Shown: piece by piece, positions 63,701-64,000 of the stretch
How positions within the stretch are numbered: position 1 is the stretch's first letter
Layout: the number at the start of each line of letters is the position of its first letter
Assembly (NCBI GenBank): GCA_022496805.1
Contig: CM040104.1
Location: 1,108,650 to 1,172,649 of the forward strand
Length of the DNA stretch: 64,000 nt
Reading direction: 5' to 3'
Origin: Pohlia nutans
Lineage: Eukaryota > Streptophyta > Bryopsida > Bryales > Mniaceae
Translations under genes and position numbers: made by a program
The notes under the pieces: model-generated
Told to the model about the DNA's origin: nothing
What the model saw: the letters and a program-made list of their open reading frames with translations, nothing else
Database searches by the model: none

Positions 63701-64000
63701 GTTTCTTGTTCATATCGGGTTCACAAGGAGCATCGCTGATCACAGCTTGTATTTCATGCAAAAGGGGCAACATGTGGTCATCGTGATCATATATGTGGAT
63801 GATTTGATCATCCTTGCAAGTTGTATGAGCTCTTTGAAGGCATTGAAGGCAATGCTTGAGAACGAGTACGAGATGAGTGATCTGGGTGAGTTGCACTTTT
63901 GTTTAGGAGTTGAGTTTGTGCGAGATAGAGCAACACGCACCATAACAATGAATCAAAGCAAGTATGTTATGGATGTTCTCAAACGCTTTGGCATGGAGGA
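60720..64000 (+). CDS. Copia gag-pol polyprotein, element P (partial at window end)
   Basis: It is open from ATG 60720-60722 (MATFEGEG) to the window edge, about 1093 codons, ending in RT downstream of YVDD. The CCHC knuckle, DSGAS protease and DDE integrase (with GGEFLSN) are complete. It shares GDDEH and NGDKK in the linker region with H, which marks P and H as sister copies. RNase H and the 3' LTR lie outside. No lesion was seen in the part present. Confidence 0.92.
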   Translation, partial: MATFEGEGAKVVDKFDGVNFHLWKFKMEMVMAEKELWEIVEGSEEPPSSDAEARVRTAYTRREKKAFAILALNLSDSQLSHIRSCKTPAEAWAKLCNIHEAKSLVNILFLRRKFFTIKMEENDDMLAHINKVKALADQLNGADVNITDGDIVMTLLESLPPSYEYLIVAMESRPISELTLDYVTSRLLHELSRRKENETRGDSAALMAKQSKSGASGSSTDKVCYYCGKKGHLAKFCYKRKREESANNTKVNDAGDEYAFMTSVSSCSNDGDEYAMMASDVSCNGSVIDWIVDSGASSHMAPIRTCFQSYHVISPKNVILGDDTVLQAVGKGSIVVDTEVKGRVKTITIHDVLHVPKLKANLLSVRHLVMKHLRVEFSDQGCFVLSPSREEVAIIHEVNGLYQIKFSKMHAAESATLVQSSSNEDKLALWHRRLGHLNVKSVKALRGMVSGMDLAQSHVAPSSFTCEGCIEGKQQRSPFPVDGATRATKVLEIVHSDVCGPMKTTSMGGCKYFVTFIDDFSRKIWLYPIKAKSECFEKFKEFKALVEKQSEHKIKVFRSDNGGEFLSNQFGELLKKEGIARQTTTPYTPQQNGVAERANRTIVEMARSMLHAQNLGLDLWAEAVVTAVYTRNRCPTSAVQNMTPEQAWSGRPPRVEHMRTFGCIAFAKVPDSQRTKLEAKATKCVFLGYCEGTKAYRLMSLETKKIIRARDVTFCENSKVEDNLDDGPSGRSGDKPAIVDQSSKSPVIDIVDEDEDDEDGGDDEHIEERPLKTKNGDKKAQATAVEDNASSSDRRYPERNRRPLGEWWKNHILPQGEEEHANVALLDAPLTIREALSCDDANKWEQAMQEEYKSLMDNGTWELTPLPKNRNAIGCKWVFRAKRDATGDVVRYKARLVAKGFSQIEGVDFHETFAPVAKFTTIRCILAIGAAMDLEMHQMDVKTAFLNGELDEDIYMVQPEGFVQRGNENLVCKLNKSLYGLKQSPRAWYQKIDTFLVHIGFTRSIADHSLYFMQKGQHVVIVIIYVDDLIILASCMSSLKALKAMLENEYEMSDLGELHFCLGVEFVRDRATRTITMNQSKYVMDVLKRFGME

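Larger units (their letters stand above)
59430..64000 (+). mobile_element. Family-1 Copia element P, 5' part, continues past the window
   Basis: It consists of LTR, primer site, 972-nt leader and gag-pol up to the RT region. It is inserted in the gag of O after AGTTC. Its right end, and hence the target duplication, cannot be seen. Confidence 0.92.

Overview
This is non-coding, repeat-dominated eukaryotic DNA, most probably from a land plant (possibly a moss or other early-diverging lineage; this is inference). The evidence is about 46 kb of nearly identical Ty1/Copia LTR retrotransposons, AT-rich spacer DNA, a hAT-like DNA transposon with degenerate subterminal arrays, and primer-binding sites that match the anticodon arm of eukaryotic initiator tRNA-Met. 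I see no host gene that I can support, apart from one exon-like relic at 1723-1959.

Region 1 (1-9127) is old, decayed sequence. It holds fragments of a divergent Copia relative ('family 2', LTRs of about 258-267 bp) at 268-1495, 2215-2710 and 2711-2887. One of these was split by a DNA transposon of about 6 kb (2896-8893). That transposon has CAGGGTTGT terminal inverted repeats, an 8-bp target duplication with two transitions, GGACG-rich subterminal arrays at both ends and no transposase. Its interior is a patchwork of duplicated AT-rich modules, a hairpin and a 42-bp minisatellite.

Region 2 (9128-64000) is a nest of one young Copia family ('family 1'). Family 1 has 318-bp LTRs starting TGTTGAAG and ending CTTCAATA, a half-tRNA primer site directly after the LTR, a leader of about 970 nt, and a single gag-protease-integrase-RT-RNase H ORF of 1357 codons whose stop lies 16 nt inside the 3' LTR. 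I name the copies A to P from left to right. A (-) sits in family-2 element B. C (-) sits in the LTR of B and is cut by family-2 element D (+). E (+) follows with mismatched flanks. F is a protease fragment interrupted by G (+). G contains H (+), which contains I (+). G is then cut by J (-), which contains K (-) in its gag and L (-) in its 5' LTR. M (+) and N (+) are 3' and integrase fragments. O (-) sits in N and contains P (+), which runs off the window. Perfect 5-bp target duplications are visible for H (TGAAG), I (AGTTT), K (TACTC) and L (ACATC).

Five ORFs are uninterrupted (A, E, I, K, L), and two more (H, J) are interrupted only by a later insertion. The two LTRs of K are identical by eye, as are those of L, and those of A differ only at the terminal base, so the family has transposed very recently. 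E and J have no matching target duplications and have the most divergent LTR pairs, which is the signature of recombination between copies. The array therefore records cycles of self-insertion followed by deletion.
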